From the NCBI RefSeq assembly GCF_000935025.1, contig NZ_CP010836.1:4340001-4404000 (forward strand): 64,000 bases of DNA, written 5' to 3'. Below the pieces are notes generated by a model that ran no database searches, was not told the origin of the DNA, and saw only the letters and a list, made by a program, of their open reading frames with translations. The translations under genes and the position numbers were made by a program. This stretch comes from Sphingomonas hengshuiensis (GTDB taxonomy: Bacteria > Pseudomonadota > Alphaproteobacteria > Sphingomonadales > Sphingomonadaceae). Positions 18,638 to 27,968 of the stretch are shown piece after piece; the first letter of the stretch is position 1; each line of letters begins with the position of its first letter.

Positions 18638-19303
18638 TCACTGATTCTCCAGCTCGAAGCGGACGTTCATCACCTTCCAGCTCTCCTCCGGCACGCCGCC
18701 GCGCGTCGCGGGCTTGAAGCGCCATTTGGCCAGCGCCTGGCGCCGGGTCGCCTCGAAGAAGGCGGGGCTGGTCGCGGCAAGCTCGCGCACGTCCTTCACC
18801 CGCCCGTCGGTGCCGATCAGCACGCGGACGCTGACGGTGCCGTTGCGCTCGGCGCGCAGTTCGGCGGCGGGATAGGCGGGCTGGAAGTCCTTGAGGTAGC
18901 GCGGGTCCTGCGCCGAATTGACCAGCGGCGGCAGCGGCGGCGGCGGGTCGAGGACGGTAGTAGGCCCGGTTGGCAGATCGCGCCCGGCAGCCGGCGGATC
19001 GGTGGGCAGGGCGTCGGTGCCGGCGATAATCGGGTCGCGGAACGTCTCGATCTGGGGCTTGGGGATATAGGGCGTGGGATCGGGTGTCGTCGGCTGCTGG
19101 GCCTTGGGCGGCTCCTTCTTCACCTCGGGCGGGTCGAGAGGCAAGGGAACGTTGTCCACGATCAGAGTGGTCGGGGGCTTGGGCTTCAGTATGTCGGGCA
19201 CCGAGTAGATCAGCCCGGCGAGGATCGCGCCGTTGATGGCGAGCGCAGCGCCCAGGCTGACGGTGCGCGATTTGGGGGCGGTATAGCGGGTGTCGGCGTA
19301 CAT
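18638..19303 (-). CDS. tonB: Energy transducer TonB
   Basis: A 221-residue TonB. The N-terminal membrane anchor spans about residues 15-38. A proline-rich periplasmic spacer with PPKAQQP- and [12 protein letters not shown] runs follows, and the C-terminal TonB domain (about 140-221) holds the [30 protein letters not shown] motif. It passes proton-motive energy to outer-membrane TonB-dependent receptors. The ATG is fixed by GGAGAGGAG eight bases upstream. exbB/exbD are not in the window. A recognisable promoter precedes it. Confidence 0.88.
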   Translation of the reverse strand: MYADTRYTAPKSRTVSLGAALAINGAILAGLIYSVPDILKPKPPTTLIVDNVPLPLDPPEVKKEPPKAQQPTTPDPTPYIPKPQIETFRDPIIAGTDALPTDPPAAGRDLPTGPTTVLDPPPPLPPLVNSAQDPRYLKDFQPAYPAAELRAERNGTVSVRVLIGTDGRVKDVRELAATSPAFFEATRRQALAKWRFKPATRGGVPEESWKVMNVRFELENQ

Positions 19304-19343
19304 GGCTTGCACTCCTCTCCTAACCGGTCGAGCCGGAAAGGTA

Positions 19344-19372
19344 ATGATACAACGTTACGCACGCGACGTAAA
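19344..19372 (-). promoter_or_regulatory. Predicted sigma-70-type promoter of tonB with an overlapping palindrome
   Basis: On the minus strand TTTACG (19367-19372) and TATCAT (19344-19349) are separated by exactly 17 bases, about 40 bases before the tonB start codon. The -10 box overlaps an imperfect 18-base palindrome (19341-19358, outer arms GTAA and TTAC), a plausible repressor site. The regulator is not identified. Confidence 0.5.
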
Positions 19373-19381
19373 GCGGCGCGG

Positions 19382-20713
19382 TCAAGCCGCCGCGCGGAGC
19401 CGCGCCGAGGCGCGCTCTGCGCCGATCAGCGGCAGCAGCGCCGCCATGTCGGGGCCATGTTCGCGTCCGGTAAGCGCGAGTCGCAGCGGCAGGAACAGCG
19501 CGCGCCCCTTGCGCCCGCTGGCATCCTTGAGCGCGGCGGTGAGCGCGCGCCACGGATCGCCGCTCCAATCGAGCGACTCGGCGAGCTGTGCCGCCTGCGC
19601 CACGAAGCCGCGATCCTCCTCGGCCAGTTCGGGGGGCGTGACGGGGCCTTCGATCACCTGCCACCAGTCCGCCGCCTCGGCGACAGTGGTCAGGTTGGGG
19701 CGGATCGCGTCCCACGCCGCGTCGCCCATTCCGACGGGCAGCCGCTCGGCAACCTGCGCGAAGCCAAGCTGGTGGACGATGCGGCTGCTCAGCGCGGCCA
19801 GCTCAGCCTCGTCGAAGCGCGCCGGGGCGCGGCCGAACTGGGCGAAATCGAATCCGGCGATCAGCGGCGCTGGGTCGGCAAAGGGCTCGACCGGGGCGCT
19901 GGTGCCGATGCGGGCGAGCAGCGCGACCAGCGCCTGCGGCTCGATCCCCGCCTCGCGGAAATGCCCGACGCCGAGCGCGCCGAGGCGTTTCGACAGCTTG
20001 CCCTCGGCGCCGGTCAGCAGCGCTTCATGCGCGAAGTCGGGGGGCGCGGCGCCCATCGCCTGGAACATCTGAAGCTGGAGCGCGGTGTTCGATACGTGAT
20101 CCTCGCCCCGCACCACATGGGTAATACCCATGTCGACATCGTCGATCACGCTGGGCAGCAGATACAGCCACGACCCGTCCGCGCGGCGAATGACGGGATC
20201 ACTCATCGTCGTCGCATCGAAACGCTGGGGGCCGCGAATCAGGTCCTCCCACACGATCGGCACGTGATCGAGGTGGAAGCGCCAATGCGGGCGGCGCCCC
20301 TCGGCTTCGAACGCGGCGCGCTCCGCATCGGTGAGTGTAAGCGCCGTCCGCTCGTAGATTGGCGGCAGCCCGCGCCCAAGCAGCACCTTGCGGCGCAGTT
20401 CCAGCTCGTCGGGGGTTTCATAGGCGGGATAGATCCAGCGCTTCGCGACCAGTTGCTCGAAAACCGCCTCATAGCGATCGAATCGCGCCGACTGGCGTTC
20501 CTCGCCATCGGGAACCAGCCCCAGCCACGCCAGATCGGCGCGGATCGATTCGACGAACCGCTCCTCCGAGCGCGCGCCGTCGGTATCGTCGATCCGCAGC
20601 AGGAACCGTCCGCCATTGGCCCGTGCGAACAGCCAGTTATGCAGCGCCGTTCGGATATTGCCGACGTGCAGCGTGCCGGTGGGGCTGGGGGCGAAGCGGG
20701 TGATGACGGTCAT
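19382..20713 (-). CDS. gltX: Glutamate--tRNA ligase
   Basis: A 443-residue class I synthetase. The HIGH motif reads HVGN in [19 protein letters not shown], and the KMSKS loop is KLSKR in [14 protein letters not shown]. There are no cysteines at all, so this copy lacks the zinc-binding cysteines found in some GluRS proteins. Its length is shorter than the usual 470-490. Alphaproteobacteria often carry two GltX paralogues, and this may be the second one. Whether it charges tRNA-Glu, tRNA-Gln or both cannot be told. It is convergent with nothing, lies 69 bases before tonB's promoter, and is divergent from prs. Confidence 0.9.
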   Translation of the reverse strand: MTVITRFAPSPTGTLHVGNIRTALHNWLFARANGGRFLLRIDDTDGARSEERFVESIRADLAWLGLVPDGEERQSARFDRYEAVFEQLVAKRWIYPAYETPDELELRRKVLLGRGLPPIYERTALTLTDAERAAFEAEGRRPHWRFHLDHVPIVWEDLIRGPQRFDATTMSDPVIRRADGSWLYLLPSVIDDVDMGITHVVRGEDHVSNTALQLQMFQAMGAAPPDFAHEALLTGAEGKLSKRLGALGVGHFREAGIEPQALVALLARIGTSAPVEPFADPAPLIAGFDFAQFGRAPARFDEAELAALSSRIVHQLGFAQVAERLPVGMGDAAWDAIRPNLTTVAEAADWWQVIEGPVTPPELAEEDRGFVAQAAQLAESLDWSGDPWRALTAALKDASGRKGRALFLPLRLALTGREHGPDMAALLPLIGAERASARLRAAA

Positions 20714-20815
20714 GGCCGGGACCTAAGCCCGGCGGGCGGGGGCGGCAATGCCCCTTTGCCTTCGCGCCACACCCCTCTAAGGGACCCAAAACAGCATCAG
20801 CGACGGGACACGCGC

Positions 20816-21751
20816 ATGAAACTACTGGCCGGCAATTCGAACATGCCGCTCGCCAAGGCGATCGCCGATTATCTGGAGATCCCCCTGACCCAGGCGAATG
20901 TCCGCCGCTTCGCCGACGAGGAGATCTTCGTCGAGGTGCTGGACAATGTCCGCGGCGAGGACGTGTTCGTGGTCCAGTCGACCAGCTTCCCGGTCAACGA
21001 CAATCTGATGGAGCTGCTGATCATGGTCGACGCGCTCAAGCGCGCATCGGCCAAGCGGATCACCGCGGTGCTCCCCTATTTCGGCTATGCCCGCCAGGAC
21101 CGGAAGCCAGGGCCCCGCACTCCGATCTCGGCCAAGCTGGTCGCCAATCTGATCACCGTGGCGGGTGCCGACCGCGTGCTGTCGGTCGATCTCCATGCCG
21201 GGCAGATCCAGGGCTTTTTCGATATTCCGACCGACAATCTGTACGGCGCCCCGGTGATGTCCGCCGACATCCGCACGCGCTTTCCCGACAAGCAGTGGAT
21301 GGTGGTGTCGCCCGACGTCGGCGGCGTGGTGCGCGCCCGATCGCTCGCCAAGCGACTCGACAATGCCCCGCTGGCGATCGTCGACAAGCGCCGCGAGCGG
21401 CCCGGCGAATCCGAAGTGATGAACATCATCGGCCAGGTCGAGGGGCGGTTCTGCATCCTGATCGACGATATCGTCGATTCGGCGGGGACGCTCTGCAACG
21501 CCGCCGCCGCGCTCAAGGCGGCGGGGGCGGAGGACGTCATCGCCTATTGCACCCACGGCGTGCTGTCGGGCGGGGCGGTGGCGCGCGTCGACGGGTCGGC
21601 GCTGCGCGAGCTGGTGATCACCGATTCGATCGGCAACCACGCGATCATCGCCGCCAGCGCAAAGATCCGCCACCTGACGATCGCGCCGCTGCTGGCCGAG
21701 GCGGTGCGCCGGATCGCCGACGAAAGCTCGGTCTCCAGCCTGTTCGACTGA
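20816..21751 (+). CDS. prs: Ribose-phosphate pyrophosphokinase
   Basis: A 311-residue PRPP synthetase that makes phosphoribosyl pyrophosphate for nucleotides, histidine and NAD. The N-terminal [24 protein letters not shown], the ATP-site [21 protein letters not shown] and the PRPP-binding signature [17 protein letters not shown] are all intact. The start is the ATG at MKLLAGNSN, the usual N-terminus. The gene is monocistronic by position. Confidence 0.95.
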   Translation: MKLLAGNSNMPLAKAIADYLEIPLTQANVRRFADEEIFVEVLDNVRGEDVFVVQSTSFPVNDNLMELLIMVDALKRASAKRITAVLPYFGYARQDRKPGPRTPISAKLVANLITVAGADRVLSVDLHAGQIQGFFDIPTDNLYGAPVMSADIRTRFPDKQWMVVSPDVGGVVRARSLAKRLDNAPLAIVDKRRERPGESEVMNIIGQVEGRFCILIDDIVDSAGTLCNAAAALKAAGAEDVIAYCTHGVLSGGAVARVDGSALRELVITDSIGNHAIIAASAKIRHLTIAPLLAEAVRRIADESSVSSLFD

Positions 21752-21767
21752 GCCGCGCGGCGCGGCT
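21751..21767 (+). terminator. Stem-loop after prs
   Basis: A 7-base GC stem (AGCCGCG / CGCGGCT) with a 3-base loop immediately follows the prs stop codon. The downstream flank is AAGTTTAGG rather than a clear U-tract, so termination is likely but unproven. The rest of the gap to 21906 shows nothing recognisable. Confidence 0.35.
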
Positions 21768-21906
21768 AAGTTTAGGAAGTTTAGGGTCCGACGGGGTCGC
21801 GCCGGGCCGCGACTCGGGCGCGTGGAAAGGGTGCGGGTGCCGGCCATGTCGGCGACCACAGCACGCGAAATCCTACATTGCCAGATCTACCGTGGAAGCC
21901 ACCCGC

Positions 21907-22656
21907 TCACGCCACCGCTTCCCACAGCAGCGCCACCCCCACGGCGATCATCAGCCAGTAGATCGCCGTGTAGAAGCGCTCGGGCGCGACGCGGCGCACC
22001 AGCCAGACGCCCGCCAGCGTCGATCCGAGCGCGAGCGGGAGCAGCGCGGCGGCGGTGAGCAGATTGGCGCGAGTGAACTGGCCAAGTGCGAAATAAGCAG
22101 GCACTTTCAGCCAGTTAGTCGCCGCGAAATAGAGCGCCGTCGTGCCCACCAGCACGTCGCGCGGCAAATTGCGCGGCAGCACCCAGAGCTGGAACGGCGG
22201 CGCGCCGGCATGCGCGATCTGGCTGGTGAAACCCGATACCAGCCCGAACACCGACCCCATCCATTCGGGCCAGCGCCCGGCAACGCGCGGCGCCGGATGC
22301 CGCGCCACCCATAGCCGGTGCGCGCCGAACAGGATCGAGACCAGCCCCACCGCCGCCATCACCCCCACCGGCGACACCGACGCGGCAAAGGCATAGCCCA
22401 GCCAGATGCCGAGCAGCGACCCCGGCAGCATCCAGCCGATCAGCCGCCAGTCGACGCTGCGGCGGAACGCCCATACCCCCACGGCATCCTGCGCGATCAG
22501 GATCGGGAGCAGGATCGCCGCGGCACGCACCGGATCGACTGCAAAAGCCAGCATCGGCAGCGACAGCGCGCCCATTCCCGCAAACCCGCCCTTGGACAGC
22601 CCGAGCAGGATCACCGCGGGGATGGCGAGCGCATAGAAATGCCAGTCGGAAATCAT
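21907..22656 (-). CDS. TauE/SafE-family (sulfite exporter-like) permease
   Basis: A 249-residue membrane protein with about eight hydrophobic helices. It starts with the family-typical LAIPAVILLGLSKGGFAGMGALSLP and has the second-repeat motif GFTSQIAHAGAPPF. The family exports sulfite, sulfoacetate or related anions, but this member's substrate is unknown. It is divergent from the gene at 22710 across a 53-base gap. Confidence 0.82.
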   Translation of the reverse strand: MISDWHFYALAIPAVILLGLSKGGFAGMGALSLPMLAFAVDPVRAAAILLPILIAQDAVGVWAFRRSVDWRLIGWMLPGSLLGIWLGYAFAASVSPVGVMAAVGLVSILFGAHRLWVARHPAPRVAGRWPEWMGSVFGLVSGFTSQIAHAGAPPFQLWVLPRNLPRDVLVGTTALYFAATNWLKVPAYFALGQFTRANLLTAAALLPLALGSTLAGVWLVRRVAPERFYTAIYWLMIAVGVALLWEAVA

Positions 22657-22709
22657 GCCCCGCGCCGTAGCGGGTTTGCGGCACGCGCCAAACTGCCTAT
22701 CGATAGGCG

Positions 22710-23033
22710 ATGGGGAATGCGCGCACCGGGGGCATCGCCGTGATCTTCGTCGCCGCGCGGACGACGGAGGACGATGCCGGCTATGCCGCCGCCGCCGCGG
22801 CGATGGACGCGCTCGCCGCGCGCCAGCCGGGGTATCGCGGAGTCGATTCGGTGCGCGGCGCGGATGGCGTGGGAATCACGGTCAGCTATTGGGCGGACGA
22901 GGCCAGCGCCGTGGCGTGGCGCGAGCATCCCGAACATGCCGCGATCCGCGATGCCGGACGCGCGCGCTGGTATCTTTGGTATCGGCTCCATGTCGCGACG
23001 ATCGGGCGCAGCTATGACTGGGCGGCGCCGTGA
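22710..23033 (+). CDS. Antibiotic biosynthesis monooxygenase (ABM)-domain protein
   Basis: A 107-residue dimeric ferredoxin-like-fold protein, similar to YqjZ-type ABM proteins. The motif order is AVIFVAARTTEDDAGY, a QPGYRGVDSVRG strand, a VSYWADEASAVAWREHPEH helix and a final WYLWYRLHVATIGRSYDW. The real oxygenase activity is unproven, as many members only bind haem or reactive metabolites. A GTG at 22740 is an alternative start. The stop overlaps the next gene's GTG (GTGA). Confidence 0.72.
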   Translation: MGNARTGGIAVIFVAARTTEDDAGYAAAAAAMDALAARQPGYRGVDSVRGADGVGITVSYWADEASAVAWREHPEHAAIRDAGRARWYLWYRLHVATIGRSYDWAAP

Positions 23034-24340
23034 CCGCCCGCGGGTTCGACCGTACCTTCGCCTTGCTGTTCACCGTGATGCTGGCGATCGCGGCGGGGAA
23101 CACGGCGCTGCAATCGGTGCTGCCCGCGCTGGGCCGGTCGCTGGGCGTCGCGGACAGCGCGGTCGCGGCGGTATTCTCGGTCTCGGCGCTGCTATGGGTG
23201 GTCGCCGCGCCCTATTGGGCCAATCGATCGGACCGCTATGGCCACCGCGCGATGGTGCTGCTGGGCGTGGCGGGCTTCACGCTGTCGCTGCTGCTGTGCG
23301 GGCTGTTCCTGGTGCTGGGGATCAACGGCGTGCTGGCGCCGGTGGCGACCTTCATCGCCTTCATCCTCGCCCGCATGATCTATGGCATTTTCGGCGCCGC
23401 CGCGCCGCCGGCGGTGCAGGCGCTGGTCGCCGGACGCACCAGCCGCGACGAGCGTACCCGCGCGCTGACGCTGATCGCCTCCGCCTTTGGGCTGGGCACG
23501 ATCCTGGGGCCCGCGCTCGCGCCCTATCTGGTGCTGGGCGACCTGTGGCCGGGTGGGCCGGAGATCGGGCTGGCCGGCCCCGCCTTCTTCGCCGCGCTGT
23601 TCGGGCTGATCATCCTGGTCGCCGTGCTGCGGCTGCTTCCGCAGGATGAGAGCCACACGCATGGCGGCGCGGTCGGCTATCCCTCGATCGGCGGGCAGGG
23701 CACCGGCGCCAGCGTCACGGCGACCGTCGGCGACCAGTCGCAGCGGGTGGGATTTTTCGACAAACGCATCCGGGCGTGGATCATCGTCGGGCTTGTGATC
23801 GGCCATGCCCAGGCGATGACGGGGCAGGCGATCGGATTCCTGGTGATCGACCGGCTCGGCGTGTCGCCGATGGACGCGCTGCAACCCACCGGGCTGGTGC
23901 TGATGATGGGCGCGGGCGCAGCGCTGCTGGCGCAATGGGGGCTGATCCCGCTGCTCGACCTCAAGCCGCGCGCGCTGGTGATCGTCGGGGTCGCGGTCGG
24001 CGCGCTGGGCTGTGTCGCGACGGGCAGCGCGACCTCGCTATACGGCATCGCGACGGGCTATGCGCTCGCCTCGCTCGGCTTCGGGTTCGCGCGGCCCGGC
24101 TTCACCGCCGGATCGTCGCTGGCGGTCGGTGCAGAGGGGCAGGGATCGGTCGCGGGCAAGGTGACGTCGATCAACGGCGCCGCGTTCGTGCTGGGGCCGT
24201 CGATCGGCGTCGGGCTGTACGAACTGTGGCGGCCGCTGCCCTATCTGGCTGCGGCCGCCGGACTCGCCTGCCTGCTCGGCTATGCCTGGTTCAGTCTACG
24301 ACCTTCGTCCCCCGCGACTGGAGCATCCCCGGCGCGATGA
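23030..24340 (+). CDS. MFS transporter
   Basis: A 436-residue major facilitator with about twelve hydrophobic helices. The loop 2-3 signature is WANRSDRYGHRAM, and FGLGTILGPALAP is at helix 5, a pattern shared with drug efflux permeases. The insert at about 210-240 is a central cytoplasmic loop. The substrate is unknown. It is translationally coupled to the ABM-domain protein, which suggests that the two act on the same compound. Its last 50 bases overlap the convergent CDC48 gene. Confidence 0.83.
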   Translation: MTARGFDRTFALLFTVMLAIAAGNTALQSVLPALGRSLGVADSAVAAVFSVSALLWVVAAPYWANRSDRYGHRAMVLLGVAGFTLSLLLCGLFLVLGINGVLAPVATFIAFILARMIYGIFGAAAPPAVQALVAGRTSRDERTRALTLIASAFGLGTILGPALAPYLVLGDLWPGGPEIGLAGPAFFAALFGLIILVAVLRLLPQDESHTHGGAVGYPSIGGQGTGASVTATVGDQSQRVGFFDKRIRAWIIVGLVIGHAQAMTGQAIGFLVIDRLGVSPMDALQPTGLVLMMGAGAALLAQWGLIPLLDLKPRALVIVGVAVGALGCVATGSATSLYGIATGYALASLGFGFARPGFTAGSSLAVGAEGQGSVAGKVTSINGAAFVLGPSIGVGLYELWRPLPYLAAAAGLACLLGYAWFSLRPSSPATGASPAR

Positions 24341-26579
24341 AGCCGATCGGCTGGATCGCCATCGCATCCTGTTTGAGCCGGCCCGACATCGCCTGATATT
24401 CGGCCTCCATCTCGGGCGTGACGGTGGCGCGCGATTCCTTCAGCGCGGCTTCGAAATGCGCCATCGTGACTTCGCGAGTCGCCAGCGATTCGCGCAGCGC
24501 GACGAGCCCCGCGCGGCGCACGACATCCTCGAGATCGGCGCCGGTGAAGCGCACCGTCCGCTCGGCCAGCACCGCGATGCTGACGTCGCCCGCGAGCGGC
24601 ATCTTCTCGGTCTGGATACGCAGGATGCGTTCGCGCCCCGCCTGATCGGGGACGCCGACATAGATCAGCTCGTCGAAGCGACCGGGACGCAGCAGCGCCG
24701 GGTCGATCAGGTTCGGGCGATTGGTCGCGCCGATCACGATCACCGATTGCAGCTCCTCCAGCCCGTCCATTTCCGACAGGATGGTGTTGACCACGCGCTC
24801 GGTCGCCTGGGGCTCGCCCATCCCGCCGCCGCGCGCCGGGACCAGCGAATCGAGCTCGTCGATGAAGATCACGCACGGCGCCACCTGGCGCGCACGGGCG
24901 AACAGCCGGGCGATCTGTTGCTCGCTCTCGCCATACCATTTGGACAGCAGGTCGCTGGACTTGGTGGCGATGAAATTGGCCTCCGCCTCGCGCGCGACGG
25001 CCTTTGCGAGCAGCGTCTTGCCGGTGCCGGGCGGGCCATAGAGCAGGAAGCCCTTGGCCGGGCGGATGCCAAGCCGGCGGAACGCGTCGGGGTCCTTGAG
25101 CGGCAGCTCGACGCCTTCCTTGAGCCGCATCTGGGCATCGTCGAGCCCGCCGACATCCTCCCAGCGGACCTGTGGCGCCTGGACCATGACTTCGCGCATC
25201 GCCGAGGGCTGGACGCGCTTGATCGCCTCGAGGAAATCGTCGCGGGTGACCGACAGCGTGTCGAGCACTTCGGGCGGGATGCTGCGATCCTCAAGGTTGA
25301 GCTTCGGCATCAGCCGCCGCACCGCCTCGATCGCCGCCTCGCGCGTCAATGCCGCGAGATCGGCGCCGACAAAGCCATAGGTGGTGCGCGCCAGTTCCTG
25401 CAGATCGACATCGTCCGACAGCGGCATGCCGCGGGTGTGGATGCCGAGAATCTCGCGGCGTCCGCGATCGTCGGGGACGCCGACCACGATCTCGCGGTCG
25501 AACCGGCCCGGCCGCCGCAGCGCCTCGTCGATCGCCTCGGGGCGATTCGTGGCGGCGATGACGACGATGTTCGCGCGCGCCTCCAGCCCGTCCATCAGCG
25601 TAAGCAATTGCGCGACGAGCCGCTTCTCGGCCTCGCCCGAGACCTGGTCGCGCTTGGGCGCGATCGAATCGATTTCGTCGATGAACACGATCGACGGCGC
25701 ATCCTTGGCCGCCGCCTCGAACACCTCGCGCAGCCGCTTTTCCGACTCGCCATAGGCCGATCCCATGATCTCCGGCCCGTTGATCAGGTGGAAATTGGCA
25801 TCGCTTTCATTGGCGACGGCGCGGGCGAGGCGCGTCTTGCCGGTGCCGGGCGGGCCATGGAGCAACACCCCCTTGGGCGGATCGACGCCCAGCCGCTGGA
25901 ACAATTCGGGATAGCGCAGCGGCAGCTCGACCATCTCGCGGAGCTGGTCGATCGTTCCGGCCATGCCGCCGATATCGTCATAGGTGACGTCGGCGCGGCG
26001 GCTGTCGCCTGCCTTTTCATATTCGGTACGCAGCTCGACCTCGGTATTCTCGTCGATATGGACGATGCCCTTGGGCGCCGCCGAGACCACTGCGAGGCGG
26101 ATTTCCTGGAGCGCATAGGCGGGCGCGTTGACGAAGCGCTGGATATTGGGATCGACGACGCGCTGGTGCCCCGCAGTCGCGACGACGTCGCCCTGGACCA
26201 GCGGGCGGCCGTAAAAGGTGCGCTGGAGCGCGGTGGCCGATCCCTGGAGGCGGAGATGCTCCTGCGCGGGGGCGAACACCACGCGAGTCGCGGGTTTGGA
26301 CTGGGCGCGGCGGACCTCGACGAAATCGCCCGAGCCTACGCCGGCATTGGCGCGCTGAAGCCCGTCGATTCGCAGCAGTTCGAGCCCCTCGTCTTCGGCA
26401 TAGGGCAGCACTGCGCGCGCGGGAGTCGCGCGCTTGCCCATGATCTCGATCACATCGCCTTCGGTGATGCCCAGCGCGCCCATCAGCGCGCGCGGGATAT
26501 GCGCGAGCCCGCGCCCGCTGTCCTCGGGCCGCGAATTCGCGACTTGCAGCTTGCGCACCTGCGCTTCGGTGTCGGCCAT
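24291..26579 (-). CDS. CDC48/p97-type AAA ATPase
   Basis: A 762-residue protein with the complete archaeal VAT/eukaryotic Cdc48 layout: an N domain with double-psi barrel (about 1-185), then two AAA modules. D1 has Walker A GPPGTGKT at 242-249 and Walker B FIDEID at about 299-304. D2 has GPPGTGKT at 515-522 and FIDELD at about 572-577, with arginine-finger-bearing [14 protein letters not shown] motifs in both. D2 keeps an aromatic pore loop (KWYGESE). It should be a hexameric unfoldase, but the client and partner (proteasome is absent from most alphaproteobacteria) are unknown. It is orphan in context. Confidence 0.9.
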   Translation of the reverse strand: MADTEAQVRKLQVANSRPEDSGRGLAHIPRALMGALGITEGDVIEIMGKRATPARAVLPYAEDEGLELLRIDGLQRANAGVGSGDFVEVRRAQSKPATRVVFAPAQEHLRLQGSATALQRTFYGRPLVQGDVVATAGHQRVVDPNIQRFVNAPAYALQEIRLAVVSAAPKGIVHIDENTEVELRTEYEKAGDSRRADVTYDDIGGMAGTIDQLREMVELPLRYPELFQRLGVDPPKGVLLHGPPGTGKTRLARAVANESDANFHLINGPEIMGSAYGESEKRLREVFEAAAKDAPSIVFIDEIDSIAPKRDQVSGEAEKRLVAQLLTLMDGLEARANIVVIAATNRPEAIDEALRRPGRFDREIVVGVPDDRGRREILGIHTRGMPLSDDVDLQELARTTYGFVGADLAALTREAAIEAVRRLMPKLNLEDRSIPPEVLDTLSVTRDDFLEAIKRVQPSAMREVMVQAPQVRWEDVGGLDDAQMRLKEGVELPLKDPDAFRRLGIRPAKGFLLYGPPGTGKTLLAKAVAREAEANFIATKSSDLLSKWYGESEQQIARLFARARQVAPCVIFIDELDSLVPARGGGMGEPQATERVVNTILSEMDGLEELQSVIVIGATNRPNLIDPALLRPGRFDELIYVGVPDQAGRERILRIQTEKMPLAGDVSIAVLAERTVRFTGADLEDVVRRAGLVALRESLATREVTMAHFEAALKESRATVTPEMEAEYQAMSGRLKQDAMAIQPIGFIAPGMLQSRGTKVVD

Positions 26580-26642
26580 TCAAAATTCCCTAAACGCCTT
26601 AAGCCGGGAACATAGGAACGCCGATCGGGTGCCGCGAGGGGC

Positions 26643-26671
26643 AAAAAAAAGGCGGGCCACTGGGGCCCGCC
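26643..26671 (-). terminator. Strong intrinsic terminator on the minus strand
   Basis: On the minus strand GGCGGGCC, a five-base loop and GGCCCGCC form a perfect 8-base GC stem followed by eight U residues. It lies upstream of the CDC48 start codon with no protein gene on this strand before it, so it most likely ends a non-coding transcript (see the ncRNA entry). It could alternatively attenuate the CDC48 leader. Confidence 0.8.
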
Positions 26672-26740
26672 GGGAAAGGTTTAGGAGAGGATGCCTGAAA
26701 GGCCTGCTCTATGTGCAGTGCGGCGTAGATTTGTGCAAGT
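26643..26740 (-). ncRNA. Candidate trans-acting small RNA (5' end approximate)
   Basis: The region between CDC48 and the LysR gene holds a terminator with no protein-coding source. Reading on the minus strand, the ~100 bases before it contain a single-stranded pyrimidine stretch CAUCCUCUCCUAAACCUUUCCC, complementary to Shine-Dalgarno sequences. The anti-SD motif CCUCUCCU followed by a GC-rich terminator is the design of several alphaproteobacterial sRNAs such as the suhB/MmgR type. A possible promoter (TTGCAA, 17 bases, CGTATT) lies near 26750-26780. Both the promoter match and the RNA's identity are inference. Confidence 0.5.
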
Positions 26741-26874
26741 GCGAAAAATACGTAAAGTGATTGCACGGGTTGCAATCGGTTCCATCCGTAACGATACTGG
26801 GTGCAGAGGCGAGGATGTCATTTGCGGGCCGAAGCGGCTCGCAAAGCGCCTTGCCGCAGTGCACAAGAAAGACG

Positions 26875-27765
26875 ATGCGAAGGCTCCCTCCCCTCACTGC
26901 CATTGAAGCATTTGTCCAGGTGGCGCGGCTCGGGTCGATCAAGGCCGCCGCCGAGGAGCTTGCGCTGTCCTCACCCGCGCTCAGCCGGCGTGTCCAGTCG
27001 CTCGAGCGATTCATCGCCAAGCCGTTGTTCGAACGCCGGCACCAGGCGCTGCGGCTCAACGCCGATGGCGAAGTGCTGCTCGCGCGAATCGCGCCCGCGC
27101 TCGATTCGATGACCGACGCCGTCGAGGCGATGACCAGCGGCGGCGAGCGGCTAAGGCTGCGGCTGGGCGTGCTGCCGCTGTTCGCGACGCAGCGGCTGTT
27201 GCCCAAGCTGCCCGAACTCAAGCGCCGCCACCCGCAGCTCCACCTCGATGTCGACACCGCCGGGCATGGCGTGGCGCGGCTGGGCGACGGGCTCGACGCG
27301 GCGATCGTGATCGCGCGCGACATCGATCCGGGGCTCTATGCGCGCCGGCTGGACCGCAACCGCGTCCATGTCATCGGCGCGCGCGCGCTGCGGGAGGGGC
27401 CCGATCCGGTGGTGCGGCCCGAGCAATTGTCGCGGCTCACCGCTTTGGTCCATCGCGACATGCCCGAGACGTTCACGGCGTGGCGCGCGGCGGCGGGATT
27501 CCCCGACCTGGAGCCGCTGGCGGTCGACCATTTCGACTCGGGCAATTTGATGCTGGAGGCCGCCGCGCAGGGGCTGGGCGTGGCGTTCATGCTCGAATCG
27601 CATTTCGAAGCGGCGCGCGACGATCGGCTCGTCCAGCTGTTCGACCTGACGGTGGAGAGCCATTACAGCTATTGGTTCGTGTGCCGCCCGCGCGCGCTGG
27701 CGCAGCGGCCGGTACGACTGTTCCACGACTGGCTGATCGACGCGCTGGGCGCGGAGAAGGAATAG
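26875..27765 (+). CDS. LysR-family transcriptional regulator
   Basis: A 296-residue LysR regulator. The N-terminal winged helix-turn-helix spans about residues 1-60 (RRLPPLTAIEAFVQVARLGSIKAAAEELALSSPALSRRVQSLE). A substrate-binding domain follows from about 85. The N-terminal pattern (PPLTAIEAFV) resembles GcvA-like members. No effector or target can be assigned. The gene next to it on the other side is CDC48, but the sRNA and a long intergenic gap lie between. The start at the ATG preceded by AAGAAAGA is preferred over upstream in-frame codons. Confidence 0.87.
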   Translation: MRRLPPLTAIEAFVQVARLGSIKAAAEELALSSPALSRRVQSLERFIAKPLFERRHQALRLNADGEVLLARIAPALDSMTDAVEAMTSGGERLRLRLGVLPLFATQRLLPKLPELKRRHPQLHLDVDTAGHGVARLGDGLDAAIVIARDIDPGLYARRLDRNRVHVIGARALREGPDPVVRPEQLSRLTALVHRDMPETFTAWRAAAGFPDLEPLAVDHFDSGNLMLEAAAQGLGVAFMLESHFEAARDDRLVQLFDLTVESHYSYWFVCRPRALAQRPVRLFHDWLIDALGAEKE

Positions 27766-27777
27766 AGAAGGTTTTTT

Positions 27778-27854
27778 CGCGCAAAGACGCAAAGGCGCTA
27801 AGAAGATAGAAACAGGCTGCCGCCCGCATTCTTCTATCTTTGCGTCTTTGCGCG
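27778..27854. repeat. Inverted-repeat element A (hairpin, cgcgcaaagacgcaaa type)
   Basis: A left arm starting CGCGCAAAGACGCAAA and a right arm ending TTTGCGTCTTTGCGCG are reverse complements over 16 bases. Inside these, AGAAGATAGAA pairs with TTCTTCTATCTT. The element follows the LysR stop by 12 bases and could act as a transcription terminator or be a dispersed genomic repeat. Confidence 0.7.
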
Positions 27855-27877
27855 GAATATTCTTCTTAAATTTACAT

Positions 27878-27942
27878 CACACAAAGCCACAAAGGCACGA
27901 AGTAAGGAAAACTTACTCTTCGTGACTTCGTGGCTTTGTGTG
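27878..27942. repeat. Inverted-repeat element B (cacacaaagccac type)
   Basis: The left arm begins CACACAAAGCCAC and the right arm ends GTGGCTTTGTGTG, pairing perfectly for 13 bases. CACGAAG / CTTCGTG and TAAG / CTTA pair further in. It is related in style to element A, only 24 bases away. It ends 26 bases before the stop of the convergent cyclophilin gene, so both may serve as bidirectional terminators. Confidence 0.7.
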
Positions 27943-27968
27943 AGAATCAAAACCTTGTGCTGGCGCCG

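Noticed and set aside
24282..26615. Long open reading frame antisense to the CDC48 gene
   Set aside because: Its composition mirrors the codon bias of the AAA domains; no family resemblance and no ribosome-binding site.
26691..26906. Small plus-strand open reading frame with AGGAGAGG directly before ATG
   Set aside because: The ribosome-binding site has no spacer, the product is Arg/Lys-rich without a family, and the region is better explained as the antisense of the candidate sRNA.
27766..27968. CRISPR-like repeats
   Set aside because: These are two hairpin elements, not regularly spaced direct repeats with unique spacers; no cas genes are present.
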